64,000 nucleotides of DNA, taken from contig NZ_FRXO01000010.1 in the NCBI RefSeq assembly GCF_900148505.1, positions 62,001-126,000 of the forward strand, read 5' to 3'. Origin of the DNA: Pseudoxanthobacter soli DSM 19599 (GTDB taxonomy: Bacteria > Pseudomonadota > Alphaproteobacteria > Rhizobiales > Segnochrobactraceae). Positions 8,667 through 18,000 of the stretch are shown in pieces. Within the stretch, counting starts at the first letter, position 1; each line of letters starts with the position of its first letter. The position numbers and the translations under genes are program-made. A model generated the notes under the pieces. That model worked only from the letters and a program-made list of their open reading frames with translations, did not search any database and was not told where the DNA came from.

Positions 8667-8941
8667 GCCTAACGCGAAGCAGGCGTGCCTCGCGCAGAGC
8701 AGGGTTGCCCGGCGCGCCGGAGGGATTAGCCTGCGCGTTTTCCGGGGCCGGATTCGTCCTGTCCCGTCGCCCGTTTCATCGCCGGCGCGGCAACCGCCCA
8801 CCGGCTCCGACGCGGTGTTTCCGCCGAGGCCGTCATGGCCCGGGCGGAATGTCGCGTGTCTGAAGCCGGTGCGGTTCCCCGCCGGACGGATCGTCGATCC
8901 GGTCGCGGGGGCGCTCCAGGCCGTCCTCAAGGGAGTATCCC

Positions 8942-9931
8942 GTGACCGTTCATCCGCTGCCGCCGCCGAACTTCTCCGATATCGAGGCCGCCGCCCGCCG
9001 TCTCGAAGGCGCAGCCGTGAAGACGCCGCTGCTGCCGGCCTCGGAATTGAGCCGCCTGACCGGCGCGAACGTGTTCGTGAAGGCGGAATGCCTGCAGCGC
9101 ACAGGGTCGTTCAAGTTCCGCGGGGCCTTCAACCGGCTGTCGCTGATCGATGCGGACGTGCGCCAGCGCGGCGTCGTGGCCTGTTCCTCGGGCAATCATG
9201 CCCAGGGCGTCGCCGCGGCGGCCGCGCTCTACGAGGTTCCGGCCACCATCGTGATGCCGCGCGACGCGCCGGCGAGCAAGATCGCCCGCACCCGTCGGCT
9301 CGGGGCGGAGGTGGTGCTCTACGACCGCCGGACCGAGGATCGCGAGGCGATCTCCCACGCCATCGCCGAGAAGACGGGGGCCACCTTCGTTCATCCCTAC
9401 GACGATCCCGGCGTGATGGCCGGGCAGGGCACCGTCGGGCTGGAGATCGTGGCGCAGTCCGCCACCCTCGGCATCGTGCCCGATTTCGTGCTCGCGCCGG
9501 CCTCCGGCGGCGGCCTGATCGGCGGCATCGCCCTTGCGATCCACGAAACCTTCCATCAAACGCAGGTCGTCGTGGTCGAGCCTGAGGGGTTCGACGACCA
9601 CGGCCGGTCGCTCGCGGCAGGCAAGCGGGTCTCCAATGCCGAGCCGTCGGGCTCCGTCTGCGATGCGCTGATGGCGCAGACGCCGGGTCGCGTCACCTTC
9701 GCGGTCAACAGCCGGCATCTCGCCGGCGGCGCGGCCGTCAGCGATGCGGAAGCGCTCGCCGCCGTTGCCCACGGCGTGCGGGAACTAAAGCTGGTGATCG
9801 AGCCCGGCGGCGCGGTCGGCCTCGCGGCGCTGCTGTCCGGCAAGCTCGACGTTGCCGGCCGCACGGTCGTCGTGGTCGCCTCGGGCGGCAATATCGACGA
9901 CGACATGCTGGTCCGCGCCCTCACGGCCTGA
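8942..9931 (+). CDS. PLP-dependent threonine/serine dehydratase
   Basis: Fold-type II PLP enzyme of 329 aa. The Schiff-base lysine lies in the signature RTGSFKFRGAFNRLS, and the phosphate-binding glycine loop is PASGGGLIGG. SSGNHAQGVAAAA is the substrate-recognition loop. There is no C-terminal ACT domain, so it is not a feedback-inhibited biosynthetic IlvA; it resembles catabolic threonine dehydratases, serine racemase-like enzymes and EutB-type dehydratases. The likely reaction is Thr to 2-oxobutanoate plus ammonia, or Ser to pyruvate. ATG 8942 has AAGGGAG upstream. It converges with the epimerase gene 47 bp downstream. Confidence 0.85.
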   Translation: MTVHPLPPPNFSDIEAAARRLEGAAVKTPLLPASELSRLTGANVFVKAECLQRTGSFKFRGAFNRLSLIDADVRQRGVVACSSGNHAQGVAAAAALYEVPATIVMPRDAPASKIARTRRLGAEVVLYDRRTEDREAISHAIAEKTGATFVHPYDDPGVMAGQGTVGLEIVAQSATLGIVPDFVLAPASGGGLIGGIALAIHETFHQTQVVVVEPEGFDDHGRSLAAGKRVSNAEPSGSVCDALMAQTPGRVTFAVNSRHLAGGAAVSDAEALAAVAHGVRELKLVIEPGGAVGLAALLSGKLDVAGRTVVVVASGGNIDDDMLVRALTA

Positions 9932-9978
9932 CCTTCGGTCCTTCCGCCGGTGCGCGCGCTCTATCCCAAGGGAGCGGG

Positions 9979-11004
9979 TTATCCCCAGAGCGCGGGTTCC
10001 GGCGGCGAGACCGTCGAGCCGTCATAGACGAGGCCCGGTTCGCGGTCGCGCGCCAGCAGCAACGGACCGTCGAGATCCACGAACGTCGCGTGCTGGGCAA
10101 GCAGCAGCGCTGGGGCCATCGCCAGCGACGTGCCCACCATGCACCCGGCCATGATGTCGAGGCCGAGCCTGCGGGCCTCGGCCGCGGCGAGCAGCGCCTC
10201 GGTCAGCCCGCCTGTCTTGTCGAGCTTGATGTTGACCGCGTCATAGCGTCCGGCGAGTGCCGCCACCTGTCCGGCGACGTGCAGGCTTTCGTCGGCGCAG
10301 ACCGGCACCGGCCGGGCGACGCGGCCGAGCAGCGCATCATCTCCCGCCGGCAGCGGTTGTTCGATCAGCATCACGCCGGCCTCGGCGCAGGCCGCCATGT
10401 TCGCGGCGAAGGTGTTCTCGCTCCACGCTTCGTTGGCGTCGGCGATGATCCAGGCAGAGGGCGCGGCGGCGCGCACGGCCCGCACCCGCTCCGGGTCTCC
10501 CTCGCCGCCGAGCTTGATCTTGAGGACGGGGCGATGGGCGGCGGCTGCCGCCGCCGTCGCCATCTCGTCCGGACTGCCCAGGCTGAGGGTATAGGCGGTG
10601 ACGAGCGGGCGGAGCGGGCCGAGCCCCAGAAGGTCGGCAGCCGCGCGCCCGGCGCGCTTCGCTTCGAGGTCGATGAGCGCGCAATCGAGCGCGTTGCGCG
10701 CGGCACCGGCGCCCATAGCCGCCGAAAGCGCGAAGCGGTCGATGCCGGCCTCGATCAGCGGCCGCGCCGCATCGATGGCCGCCGCGACCCCCTCCACCGT
10801 CTCGCCATAGCGCGCATAGGGCACGCATTCGCCGCGCCCGACCGCGTCGCCCGCGCGAATCTCTGCCACCACCACCACCGCCTCGGTCTTCGCGCCGCGC
10901 GAGATGGTGAAGCGTCCGGCGATGGGGAAGCGTTCGATGTGGACCGAAAGGCGGCGGCTCCTGCCGGCTGCGGCCTGTGTCGGCGGCTGTGGATCGTGCG
11001 TCAT
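9979..11004 (-). CDS. Dipeptide epimerase (L-Ala-D/L-Glu type), enolase superfamily
   Basis: Mandelate racemase/muconate lactonizing enzyme group protein of 341 aa. Catalytic features appear in order: KIKLGG (general base lysine), metal ligands in IIADANEAWS, IEQPLP and ADES, and the second lysine in NIKLDKTGG. The capping-domain start GRFTISRGAKTEA resembles L-Ala-D/L-Glu epimerases such as YcjG, which recycle murein peptides. A different dipeptide specificity is possible, since this subgroup is diverse. The gene is alone on the minus strand, between a dehydratase and the Mla operon. Confidence 0.85.
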   Translation of the reverse strand: MTHDPQPPTQAAAGRSRRLSVHIERFPIAGRFTISRGAKTEAVVVVAEIRAGDAVGRGECVPYARYGETVEGVAAAIDAARPLIEAGIDRFALSAAMGAGAARNALDCALIDLEAKRAGRAAADLLGLGPLRPLVTAYTLSLGSPDEMATAAAAAAHRPVLKIKLGGEGDPERVRAVRAAAPSAWIIADANEAWSENTFAANMAACAEAGVMLIEQPLPAGDDALLGRVARPVPVCADESLHVAGQVAALAGRYDAVNIKLDKTGGLTEALLAAAEARRLGLDIMAGCMVGTSLAMAPALLLAQHATFVDLDGPLLLARDREPGLVYDGSTVSPPEPALWG

Positions 11005-11224
11005 GATGCTCCCGCAGGCGCCGCGCGCCGCCTGTTCGATCGTGTTGGTCGCCCGGCTGGCGGCGGGCGGACCGGACTTTGCCCGTCCCGCCGGCCTCCG
11101 GCGGCGCCGGCTGTCGCAGGTGTGAATTCCCGCAAGTGTGTTGCCATCCGCCTCGACGGAATCACCTCAGGCCTTTAATAGGCAAGGGAGTATTTCCGCG
11201 ACAAGACCGTGGAGGCCTGCCGCG

Positions 11225-12370
11225 ATGAGCGTCGCCGTCGCACGACAACCGCAGCTGGACGTCCAGGCGAACGACGACGCGGCGGTGATCGCAGTGTCCG
11301 GCGACTGGGTGATCGCGGCCGGCCGGATGGCGGAAGACGCGATCGACGCGGTGAGCCTTCCCGGCTGCACCCGCGTGCGGATGGACTTCGCCGATCTCGC
11401 GGAACTCGATACCTCCGGCGCCTGGCTGCTGCACCGTCTGCGCGCACATCTGGAATATGCCGGCGTGCGCGTCGAGCTCGTGAATCTCGAACCGCTGCGC
11501 GCGAAGCTGCTCGCCGAAGTCGGCTTCCGCACGCCCGTTCCCTGGGTGCCGCCGCGTCGCGGGCGGTTCTCGCTGCTCTCGATTCCCGAGGGCGTCGGCC
11601 GCACCACGATGTCGGTGCTCGCCGATGCCGCGGCGGTGACCAATGTGCTCGGCGCCTTCGTCATCGCCATCGGCGGCATCTTCGTCGGCCGCACGCGGCT
11701 CAGGATGCCCTCGATCATTTCCAACCTCGACCGCGTCGGCTTCGGTGCCGTGCCGATCATGGTGCTGATGTCGTTCCTGATCGGCGCGATCATCTGCCAG
11801 CAGGGTGCCTTCTACCTGCGCCGCTTCGGCGCGGACCTCTACGTCGTCGATCTCGTCGGCGTGCTGGTGCTGCGCGAGATGGGCGTGCTCCTCACCGCCA
11901 TCATGTTCGCGGGCCGCTCCGGCAGCGCCTTCACGGCCGAAATCGGCTCGATGAAGATGCGCGAGGAGATCGACGCGATGAAGGTGATCGGCGTCAGCCC
12001 CATCGAGGTGCTGATCCTGCCGCGCCTGATCGCGCTGATGATCGCGCTGCCGATCCTCACCTTCATCTCCGACATGGCGGCGCTCGTCGGCGCCGGACTG
12101 ACCATGTGGAGCTATCTCGGCGTGCCGCCGGATACCTTCATCACCCAGCTCCAGGTTGCGGTCGACATTCCGACGCTGATGGTCGGGCTCTACAAGGCGC
12201 CGATGATGGCGCTGATCATCGGCCTCATCTCGTGCGTCGAAGGTATGAAGGTCGGCGGCAGCGCGGAATCGCTCGGCCGCCAGACCACGACGTCTGTGGT
12301 GAAGTCCATCTTCATGGTCATCTTCGTCGACGGCGTGTTCGCGGTGTTCTTCGCAACGGTGGGGATTTGA
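11225..12370 (+). CDS. mlaE: STAS-MlaE fusion, lipid ABC transporter permease
   Basis: Inner-membrane permease of the Mla/MCE phospholipid transport system, 381 aa. The first ~110 residues form a STAS domain (LDTSGAWLLHRLRAHLEY), equivalent to free-standing MlaB. The rest is the MlaE fold with five to six membrane segments and the conserved LREMGVLLTAIMFAGRSGSA and EIGSMKMREEIDAMKVIG stretches. The fusion puts MlaB and MlaE in one chain. ATG 11225 is chosen; an upstream start at 11138 would add 29 unconserved residues. First gene of the mlaE-mlaF-mlaD-lipoprotein operon. Confidence 0.93.
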   Translation: MSVAVARQPQLDVQANDDAAVIAVSGDWVIAAGRMAEDAIDAVSLPGCTRVRMDFADLAELDTSGAWLLHRLRAHLEYAGVRVELVNLEPLRAKLLAEVGFRTPVPWVPPRRGRFSLLSIPEGVGRTTMSVLADAAAVTNVLGAFVIAIGGIFVGRTRLRMPSIISNLDRVGFGAVPIMVLMSFLIGAIICQQGAFYLRRFGADLYVVDLVGVLVLREMGVLLTAIMFAGRSGSAFTAEIGSMKMREEIDAMKVIGVSPIEVLILPRLIALMIALPILTFISDMAALVGAGLTMWSYLGVPPDTFITQLQVAVDIPTLMVGLYKAPMMALIIGLISCVEGMKVGGSAESLGRQTTTSVVKSIFMVIFVDGVFAVFFATVGI

Positions 12371-12375
12371 GCGCC

Positions 12376-13230
12376 ATGGCGTCGGATCTCGCGCACGACG
12401 AACACGACGTTCCTGAGGGCGAAGCTGAAGCCGAAGCCGGCGACCGCGAGGTCGTGCTGCGCGCGCGGGGCATCACCGTGGCGTTCGGCAAGCAGACGGT
12501 GCTGAAGGACCTCGACCTCGACCTCTACCGTGGCGAGGTGCTGGGCTTCGTCGGCGGGTCCGGCACCGGCAAGTCGGTGCTGATGCGCACCATCCTGCGG
12601 CTGACGCCGAAGGTCTCGGGCACCATCGAGGTGTTCGGCAAGGATATCGACGCGCTCGGCGATTCGGAGCGTCGTCAGATCGAACGTCGCTGGGGCGTGC
12701 TGTTCCAGATGGGCGCGCTGTTCTCGTCGCTGACGGTGAAGCAGAACATCCAGATGCCGATGCGCGAGCATCTCAAGCTGTCGCCCCGGTTGATGGACGA
12801 ACTCGCCAAGCTCAAGATCGATCTCGTCGGCCTGCCTGCCAACGCCGCCGACAAGTTCCCGTCGGAGCTGTCGGGTGGCATGGTGAAGCGCGCCGCGCTG
12901 GCGCGCGCCCTCGCGCTCGATCCGGAAATCCTGTTCCTCGACGAACCGACCTCGGGCCTCGATCCGATCGGCGCGGCCGATTTCGACGACCTGATCGCAA
13001 GCCTGCGCGAGACGCTGGGGCTGACGGTCTATATGGTGACCCACGATCTGGACAGTCTCTATTCGATCTGCGACCGAATCGCTGTACTCGGTGAAAAGCG
13101 GGTCCTTGTTGCCGGCACCCTCGACGATATGCTGGCTTTCGATCACCCTTGGGTGAAATCCTATTTCCGCGGCGTGCGCGGATCCCGCCTGTTCAGGGGC
13201 ATCGGCAAAGGACCGGGGAGAAAAGGATGA
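12376..13230 (+). CDS. mlaF: Mla-type lipid ABC transporter ATPase
   Basis: ABC ATPase of 284 aa that powers the MlaE permease. Walker A is GGSGTGKSVL, signature LSGGMVKRAALARAL and Walker B ILFLDEPTSGLDP, with a switch histidine in MVTHDLDSLY. An acidic N-terminal extension of about 25 residues precedes the domain. It begins 5 bp after mlaE, so the two are co-transcribed. Confidence 0.93.
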   Translation: MASDLAHDEHDVPEGEAEAEAGDREVVLRARGITVAFGKQTVLKDLDLDLYRGEVLGFVGGSGTGKSVLMRTILRLTPKVSGTIEVFGKDIDALGDSERRQIERRWGVLFQMGALFSSLTVKQNIQMPMREHLKLSPRLMDELAKLKIDLVGLPANAADKFPSELSGGMVKRAALARALALDPEILFLDEPTSGLDPIGAADFDDLIASLRETLGLTVYMVTHDLDSLYSICDRIAVLGEKRVLVAGTLDDMLAFDHPWVKSYFRGVRGSRLFRGIGKGPGRKG

Positions 13231-13362
13231 GCTTTATCCGACTCCCGACCGGGGTTCATCCGGCCGGACGGCGGTCGTCCGCCGCATATGCCGGCGGCCC
13301 GTGCCGTGCGGAACATTGCGCCGCAAGGCGCTGGTGACTGGCTCGCGGTTCGAGAGGCTCTC

Positions 13363-14760
13363 ATGGAGACGCGTGCCCATTACGTGACGGTCGGCGTGTT
13401 CGTGCTGGTGGTGCTCGCCGCCGCACTCGGGTTCGTCTACTGGCTGTACAAGGCGCAGGATACGAGCGGCTATGTGCCGGTGGACGTGGTGTTTTCCGGC
13501 TCCGTGACCGGTCTGACCCCCGGTGCCTCGGTGTTCTATAACGGCCTGCGCATCGGCTCGGTCGCGTCGCTGTCGTTCTCGACGGCCGGAAAGCCGGTGG
13601 TCGTCGCCCGGGCGATGGTCGATCCCAACGCGCCGCTGCGCAAGGACGTTCGCGCCGAACTCGGCTACCAGGGCATCACCGGCGTCGCGAACCTGTCGTT
13701 CTCCGGCGGCGGCGCGGATTCGCCCTCGCTGTTCGCCGAACCGGGCATTCCCCGCATCCAGGCCGGCGGCTCGGCGATCGAGGAGCTCCTAAACGGCGCC
13801 CGGGATACGCTGAAGAAGACGGACCTCGCGGTCGATGCCATCAACAACCTGATCCGCGAAAACAGCCCGACGGTGACCAGCACCATCGCGAACATCGAGA
13901 AGTTTTCCGGCGCGCTCGCCGACAATTCCGACGAGATCAGCAATTTCCTCGCCCAGGCCGGCCGCGTCGCCGACGTGCTGCAGGGCGTGGCCGACGATCT
14001 CGGCGGCATCCTCCAGCAGGGCCGCAAGCTCGTCGCCGAGGTGACGCCGGAGGACGTTCGCGTGGTGGTCGCCAACGTCCGCAAGTTCTCCGACTCACTC
14101 AGCATGACCGGCGATCAGGTCAACCAGGTGGTGGCCCAGGTGAAGCAGGCCGCGACCGACCTGCAGGCGTTCACGACCGGCCTCAACGGTACCCTTGAGA
14201 ACGTCAACAAGATCGTCGCGGCGGTTCCGACCGCGGAGGTGCGCCGCATCGTGGAGAACGCCGACAAGGTGGTCGCCGGCGTCGCCGCGCGCGCGCCCGA
14301 GATCGACGGCACGATCGCCGATGTGCGCGCGACGGCGGCCAATGCGCGCTCGATCAGCGATCAATTGGCGGCCAAACGCGAGCAGATAGACAACATCACC
14401 GCCGATACGCAGCAGATGATGGCGCGCCTGAACGCGGCCTCGGCCAAGCTCGCGCCGCTGATCGACAACGTCAACGGCATGGTCAACAGCGACGGCAGCA
14501 AGGGCCTCGTCGCCGAGGCCACGGCCGCCGCTCATGCGATCCGCGTCGCGGCCGACACGGTCAACGACTCGCTGCCGGGCATCATGAGCAGTCTCGGCCG
14601 GTTCTCCAGCCGCGGGCTGCCGGATTTGACCGAGACGATCGCCCAGCTCAGACAGACGCTTGCGACGGTTCAAAGCGCGGTCCAGTCTCTGGAGCGGGAT
14701 CCGAACCGCCTGATCTTCGGCGGGTCGAACCAGCCCGTGTTCCAGCCGCAGCGGCGTTGA
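13363..14760 (+). CDS. mlaD: MCE-domain lipid-binding protein (MlaD type)
   Basis: Membrane-anchored periplasmic protein of 465 aa. One N-terminal transmembrane helix (YVTVGVFVLVVLAAALGFVY) is followed by an MCE domain (DVVFSGSVTGLTPGASVFYN, residues about 40-120). A long helical region, rich in NxI/V heptad-like segments, extends to the C-terminus and could form a needle or bridge across the periplasm. It is much longer than E. coli MlaD (183 aa) and resembles alphaproteobacterial forms. Located 132 bp after mlaF and 14 bp before the auxiliary lipoprotein gene. Confidence 0.92.
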   Translation: METRAHYVTVGVFVLVVLAAALGFVYWLYKAQDTSGYVPVDVVFSGSVTGLTPGASVFYNGLRIGSVASLSFSTAGKPVVVARAMVDPNAPLRKDVRAELGYQGITGVANLSFSGGGADSPSLFAEPGIPRIQAGGSAIEELLNGARDTLKKTDLAVDAINNLIRENSPTVTSTIANIEKFSGALADNSDEISNFLAQAGRVADVLQGVADDLGGILQQGRKLVAEVTPEDVRVVVANVRKFSDSLSMTGDQVNQVVAQVKQAATDLQAFTTGLNGTLENVNKIVAAVPTAEVRRIVENADKVVAGVAARAPEIDGTIADVRATAANARSISDQLAAKREQIDNITADTQQMMARLNAASAKLAPLIDNVNGMVNSDGSKGLVAEATAAAHAIRVAADTVNDSLPGIMSSLGRFSSRGLPDLTETIAQLRQTLATVQSAVQSLERDPNRLIFGGSNQPVFQPQRR

Positions 14761-14774
14761 GGGGCAGGAGCGCG

Positions 14775-15467
14775 ATGCAGGGCGGGGAAGGGCGAGCCAT
14801 GAAGGCGGCAGCGGACGATGTGAGGGGCGGATCGCCGGTGCGCCGCGGACGGCGCCGTGCGCTTGGGAACGCCGCGGCCGCGACGGCGGTCGCCGTGATG
14901 CTTGCCGGGTGCGTCTCCAGCCCGCCGAAGGCGCTCTATGACCTCAGCGCCTCGACCGCGGCGCCCGCCGCGACCGCCACGCCGGCGGCACGACCGGCGG
15001 CGAAGGCGAGCCGGGTCCAGCTTCTCGTGCCCGAGCCGCGCGCGCTCGCCGCGCTCAACACCAATTCCATTGCCGCGAAATCTTCGCCGTCGGCGATCTC
15101 GTACTACCAGAACGTGCTGTGGGCGGACCAGCTTCCCCGGGTCGTTCAGGCGCGGGTGGTGGAATCGCTGGAGAATTCCGGCCGTGTCCACGCCGTCGGC
15201 GTGCCCGGTCAGGGCCTTCTCATCAACTATCAGGTGCTGATCGACATCCGCGCCTTCCAGCTCGACGCCTATCACGGGCGGCGCGGCGTGGTGGAGTTCT
15301 CCGTCCAGATTCTCGACGATGCCAACGGCCGCGTGGTCGCGAGCCAGGTGTTCCGTGGCGAGAGCCGCGCCTCCAGCGAGACCGCGGACGCCGCCGTCGC
15401 GGCGATGGATGCGGCGCTCGGCCAGGTGCTGGCTCAGATGGTGCCCTGGATCGACGGCGCAGTCTGA
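14775..15467 (+). CDS. ABC-type transport auxiliary lipoprotein (PqiC-like)
   Basis: Lipoprotein of 230 aa: lipobox LAGC with Cys46 after a basic n-region and hydrophobic core. The mature part (YDLSASTAAPA..., WADQLPRVVQARVVESLENS) matches the PqiC/DUF330 auxiliary component of MCE transporters, thought to sit in the outer membrane and receive or hand over lipid from the MCE protein. ATG 14775 follows AGGAG at short spacing; ATG 14799 is also possible and leaves the lipobox intact. Last gene of the Mla operon. Confidence 0.87.
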   Translation: MQGGEGRAMKAAADDVRGGSPVRRGRRRALGNAAAATAVAVMLAGCVSSPPKALYDLSASTAAPAATATPAARPAAKASRVQLLVPEPRALAALNTNSIAAKSSPSAISYYQNVLWADQLPRVVQARVVESLENSGRVHAVGVPGQGLLINYQVLIDIRAFQLDAYHGRRGVVEFSVQILDDANGRVVASQVFRGESRASSETADAAVAAMDAALGQVLAQMVPWIDGAV

Positions 15468-15706
15468 AGGCGGCCGGTGGCCGCCACGCGGCCGTCCGTT
15501 GCCCCCGCGACGGCGCGGTCGCTTGAGCGGGCGACGTCCCCGGTGGCATAAGGCCCGTCAGCCGGCCTGATCTCGGCCTGCCGCCCGGCAGGTCCTCATC
15601 CCGGCCGTTGGGTGATGCCGCCGTTCACGCGCGTTGTCGCGGCCGTCTTCGCCTGCATTCCACGTCGTCATCGAAGAACCTGCCTCCCGGGCCAGAGACT
15701 GCCGCC

Positions 15707-16510
15707 ATGACCGCTTCCCCGACCGTTCCCGCGCCGTCCCGCGACTTTGCCTTCCTGGCCGCTCTTGCCGAGGCGGCGGGCGCGGAAGCGCTTGCCCACT
15801 TCCGGGTCGGCGTCGCCGCCGACAACAAGGCCGGGCCGGGCGCGTACGATCCCGTGACCGCTGCCGACCGCGGCGCGGAGGCGGCGATCCGCCGCCTGAT
15901 CGAGGAGGCCTTCCCCGCTGACGGTATCATTGGCGAGGAGTTCGGCGCGGTCCGCGGCGGGGCCGAGCACACCTGGATCATCGATCCCATCGACGGCACG
16001 CGGGCCTTCCTCGCCGGTCTGCCGCTGTGGGGCACGCTGATCGGCCTCGTCACCGGCGACAGGGCTGCGCTCGGGCTGATGGCGCAGCCCTATATCGGCG
16101 AGGTCTTTCTCGGTGATGGCCGCAGCGCCGAACTGCGGCGGGGCGGCACGATCACGCCGCTGCGCAGCCGTCAGGATCGCGCCCTCGGCGAAGCCCTTGT
16201 GATGTCGACCTCGCCCCACCTGTTTCAGGGCGAGGAGGCCGCCGCGTTCGCGCGTGTGGTCGCGGCTTCACGCGATGTCCGCTATGGCGCGGACTGCTAC
16301 GCCTATTGCATGCTCGCGGCCGGGCAGGTCGACCTCGTGGTCGAGACGGGGCTCAAGACCTACGACATCGCCGCGCTGGTGCCGATCATCGAAGGCGCGG
16401 GCGGCGTGGTGACGACGTGGGACGGCGCACCCGCCAAGGACGGCGGACGCATCGTCGCCGCCGGCAGCCGGGCGCTGCACGACGAGGCGATGGCCCTGCT
16501 GCGCGGCTAG
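15707..16510 (+). CDS. hisN: Histidinol-phosphatase, inositol-monophosphatase fold
   Basis: Mg2+-dependent phosphatase of 267 aa. Metal-binding motifs are in order: DPVTAADRGAE, GEEFG, WIIDPIDGTRAF and the C-terminal YDIAALVPIIEGAGG. The GLPLWGTLIGL segment after the catalytic motif is characteristic of HisN-type histidinol-phosphatases, which catalyse histidinol phosphate to histidinol in histidine synthesis. Other inositol-monophosphatase homologues are a remaining possibility. The stop codon TAG is shared with the start of a repeat copy. Confidence 0.87.
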   Translation: MTASPTVPAPSRDFAFLAALAEAAGAEALAHFRVGVAADNKAGPGAYDPVTAADRGAEAAIRRLIEEAFPADGIIGEEFGAVRGGAEHTWIIDPIDGTRAFLAGLPLWGTLIGLVTGDRAALGLMAQPYIGEVFLGDGRSAELRRGGTITPLRSRQDRALGEALVMSTSPHLFQGEEAAAFARVVAASRDVRYGADCYAYCMLAAGQVDLVVETGLKTYDIAALVPIIEGAGGVVTTWDGAPAKDGGRIVAAGSRALHDEAMALLRG

Positions 16511-16630
16511 AGCGCTTTCCGATGTGATGGACTCATCACATCGACCAGAAATCGCTCCAGATTCAAAGGCTTGAGCATATCCCGTTCAGATCGGTTCAAT
16601 CCGAACGGGATACGCTCTGGAGCGCTTTTT
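16509..16630 (+). repeat. Dispersed palindromic repeat, copy 4
   Basis: Full-length element starting inside the hisN stop codon (AGAGCGCTTTCCG). The first hairpin is GATGTGATG / CATCACATC, with compensatory changes in both arms relative to copy 3, which supports a conserved structure. The second arms are GAGCATATCCCGTTC and GAACGGGATACGCTC. It ends with GGAGCGCTTTTTC. Confidence 0.88.
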
Positions 16631-16700
16631 CATCCGATTGAAGCGAAAAGCTGCTTCCACGCGGGAGCTTGAGCGGACCGGAAGGTCCGCGAGATCGCGT

Positions 16701-17566
16701 TCAGCCGCGCCCGCGTTCTCCGGCGGCCGGGCGCACCTGGCACTCGATCCAGTTGCGCAACTCCGTCAGCCTCACGTCCGGCTCCGTCAGCGAGGGGCCG
16801 AGGCCGTAGCGCCATGCGATGTCGCGGCGGCCGGGGGCGGCGGCCAGAGCCGTCAGGTCGCCCGTCAGCCGGTCGATGTCGTCCTCGCTGGCCGCGAAGC
16901 CTTCCGCGAGCAGGATCGGCCGATAGCGCTCCAGCGTCGCCACCACGTCGGTGAAGTCGTATTCCGGGTGGTATTGCACGCCCCAGAACACGCCGCTGCC
17001 GTGGCGGATCTCCGCGGCCTGCACGTCCGAGACGGCGTTGGTGGCGGTCACGGTCATGCCGGGCGGGCGGTCTGCGACTTCGTCCATGTGAACGGCGGGC
17101 GCGTCGAACGAGGCGCTGCGGCCGGCATGGAGCGGATGGCCGGCGCCGGCCGACGTGAGCGTGATGTGGCGGGCGAAACCGACCTCGCGACCCTTCGGGT
17201 TGGGCCGCACGCTGCCGCCGGCCGCGACCGTCGCGACCTGTAGCCCCCAGCACGAGCCGAAGAACGGAATGCCGGCGGCGAAGATCGCGCGTGCAAACGC
17301 GATCTGTGCCAGCGAGGCGTCCTCGCGCGCTTGTAGATATTGAGGGCCGAGCCGGTGATGGCGACGCCGTCATAGTCGGCGAGGGCCGCGCCAGGCAGGT
17401 TGGCACCGGGGTCCGCCGGATAGACGATATCGACCTCCGCACCGGGCGCGAGCGCCTTCAGGACGGAGGCATAGGTTCCGGACGGCGTCCGCCCGGTGAG
17501 GCGCTTCACGTGCTCCCGGTGGCTCGCCACGTTGCCTTCGGCGACGAGCAGGCGAAGCGCGGACAT
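16701..17566 (-). pseudogene. Class I glutamine amidotransferase, frameshifted
   Basis: Two minus-strand frames together encode one type 1 glutamine amidotransferase. The 5' frame starts at ATG 17566 behind AAGGAGAT and gives MSALRLLVAEGN through AITGSALNIYKR; the 3' frame resumes EDASLAQIAFARAIF and carries GSCWGLQVA (nucleophile Cys) and GVQYHPEY (catalytic His), ending at 16701. The join lies in a GCGCGCG run near 17330-17336; removing two bases restores one continuous reading frame of about 287 aa. Everything else looks intact. This may be a recent frameshift, a phase-variable site, or a sequencing error in the GC run. The substrate is unknown; relatives are often annotated as GMP synthase-like. 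Confidence 0.8.
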
Positions 17567-17856
17567 CGGTATCTCCTTGGACAGGCGGGGAGGGGAGGGG
17601 ACGGGCAAGAAGGCTGCGGGACAGCGTGGCCGAAGCCGCGGCCGTGCGTTCGGATCGGTTGCGACCGGGCCGCCGGCCGGGAGCGCATCGGGCCTACCCA
17701 GCATAGAGAGCCCGATTCCCGATGACGTTCAACGGCGATTGTCCGGCCGTGGGGGACCGGTTAGGCCGCGCTGGCCGGGGGGGGCGAAACTCCGCGGAGG
17801 AAAGGCCGCCCGAAGAAAGGCCCCCCAAGAGAGGCACTCCCAAGACTAGGCGCCAA

Positions 17857-17913
17857 GACAGGCCGCAGACAGGCCGCAGACAGCCCGCAAGACAGGCTGC
17901 ACGACAGCCCGCA
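17857..17913. repeat. Five tandem degenerate 11-12-bp repeats
   Basis: Five consecutive copies of a unit close to GACAGGCCGCA, starting at 17857, 17868, 17879, 17890 and 17902. The flanking 17567-17856 holds no recognisable gene, only G/C-homopolymer-rich sequence. The repeat is open on the minus strand as a Cys/Leu/Ala-rich peptide, but without a credible ribosome-binding site or codon pattern, so it is treated as non-coding. Confidence 0.75.
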
Positions 17914-17964
17914 GGCGATGACGATGGCGTTGGCGGGAGATCGCTGTGCCGGAGGGCCCTGAAA

Positions 17965-18000
17965 AGCAAAAGGCCTCGCCCCGTTTCCGGTGGCGAGGCC
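17965..18000 (-). terminator. Rho-independent terminator, minus strand
   Basis: Stem GGCCTCGCC / GGCGAGGCC (17972-18000) which, read on the minus strand, is followed by TTTTGCTTTT. Its U-rich tail closely resembles that of the glnA terminator at 18400-18427. No annotated gene ends here, so it probably closes the short transcript described at 17965-18327. Confidence 0.75.

Noticed and set aside
17857-17913. CRISPR-like array
   Set aside because: Units are 11-12 bp with no spacers and no cas genes are present; it is a simple tandem repeat.
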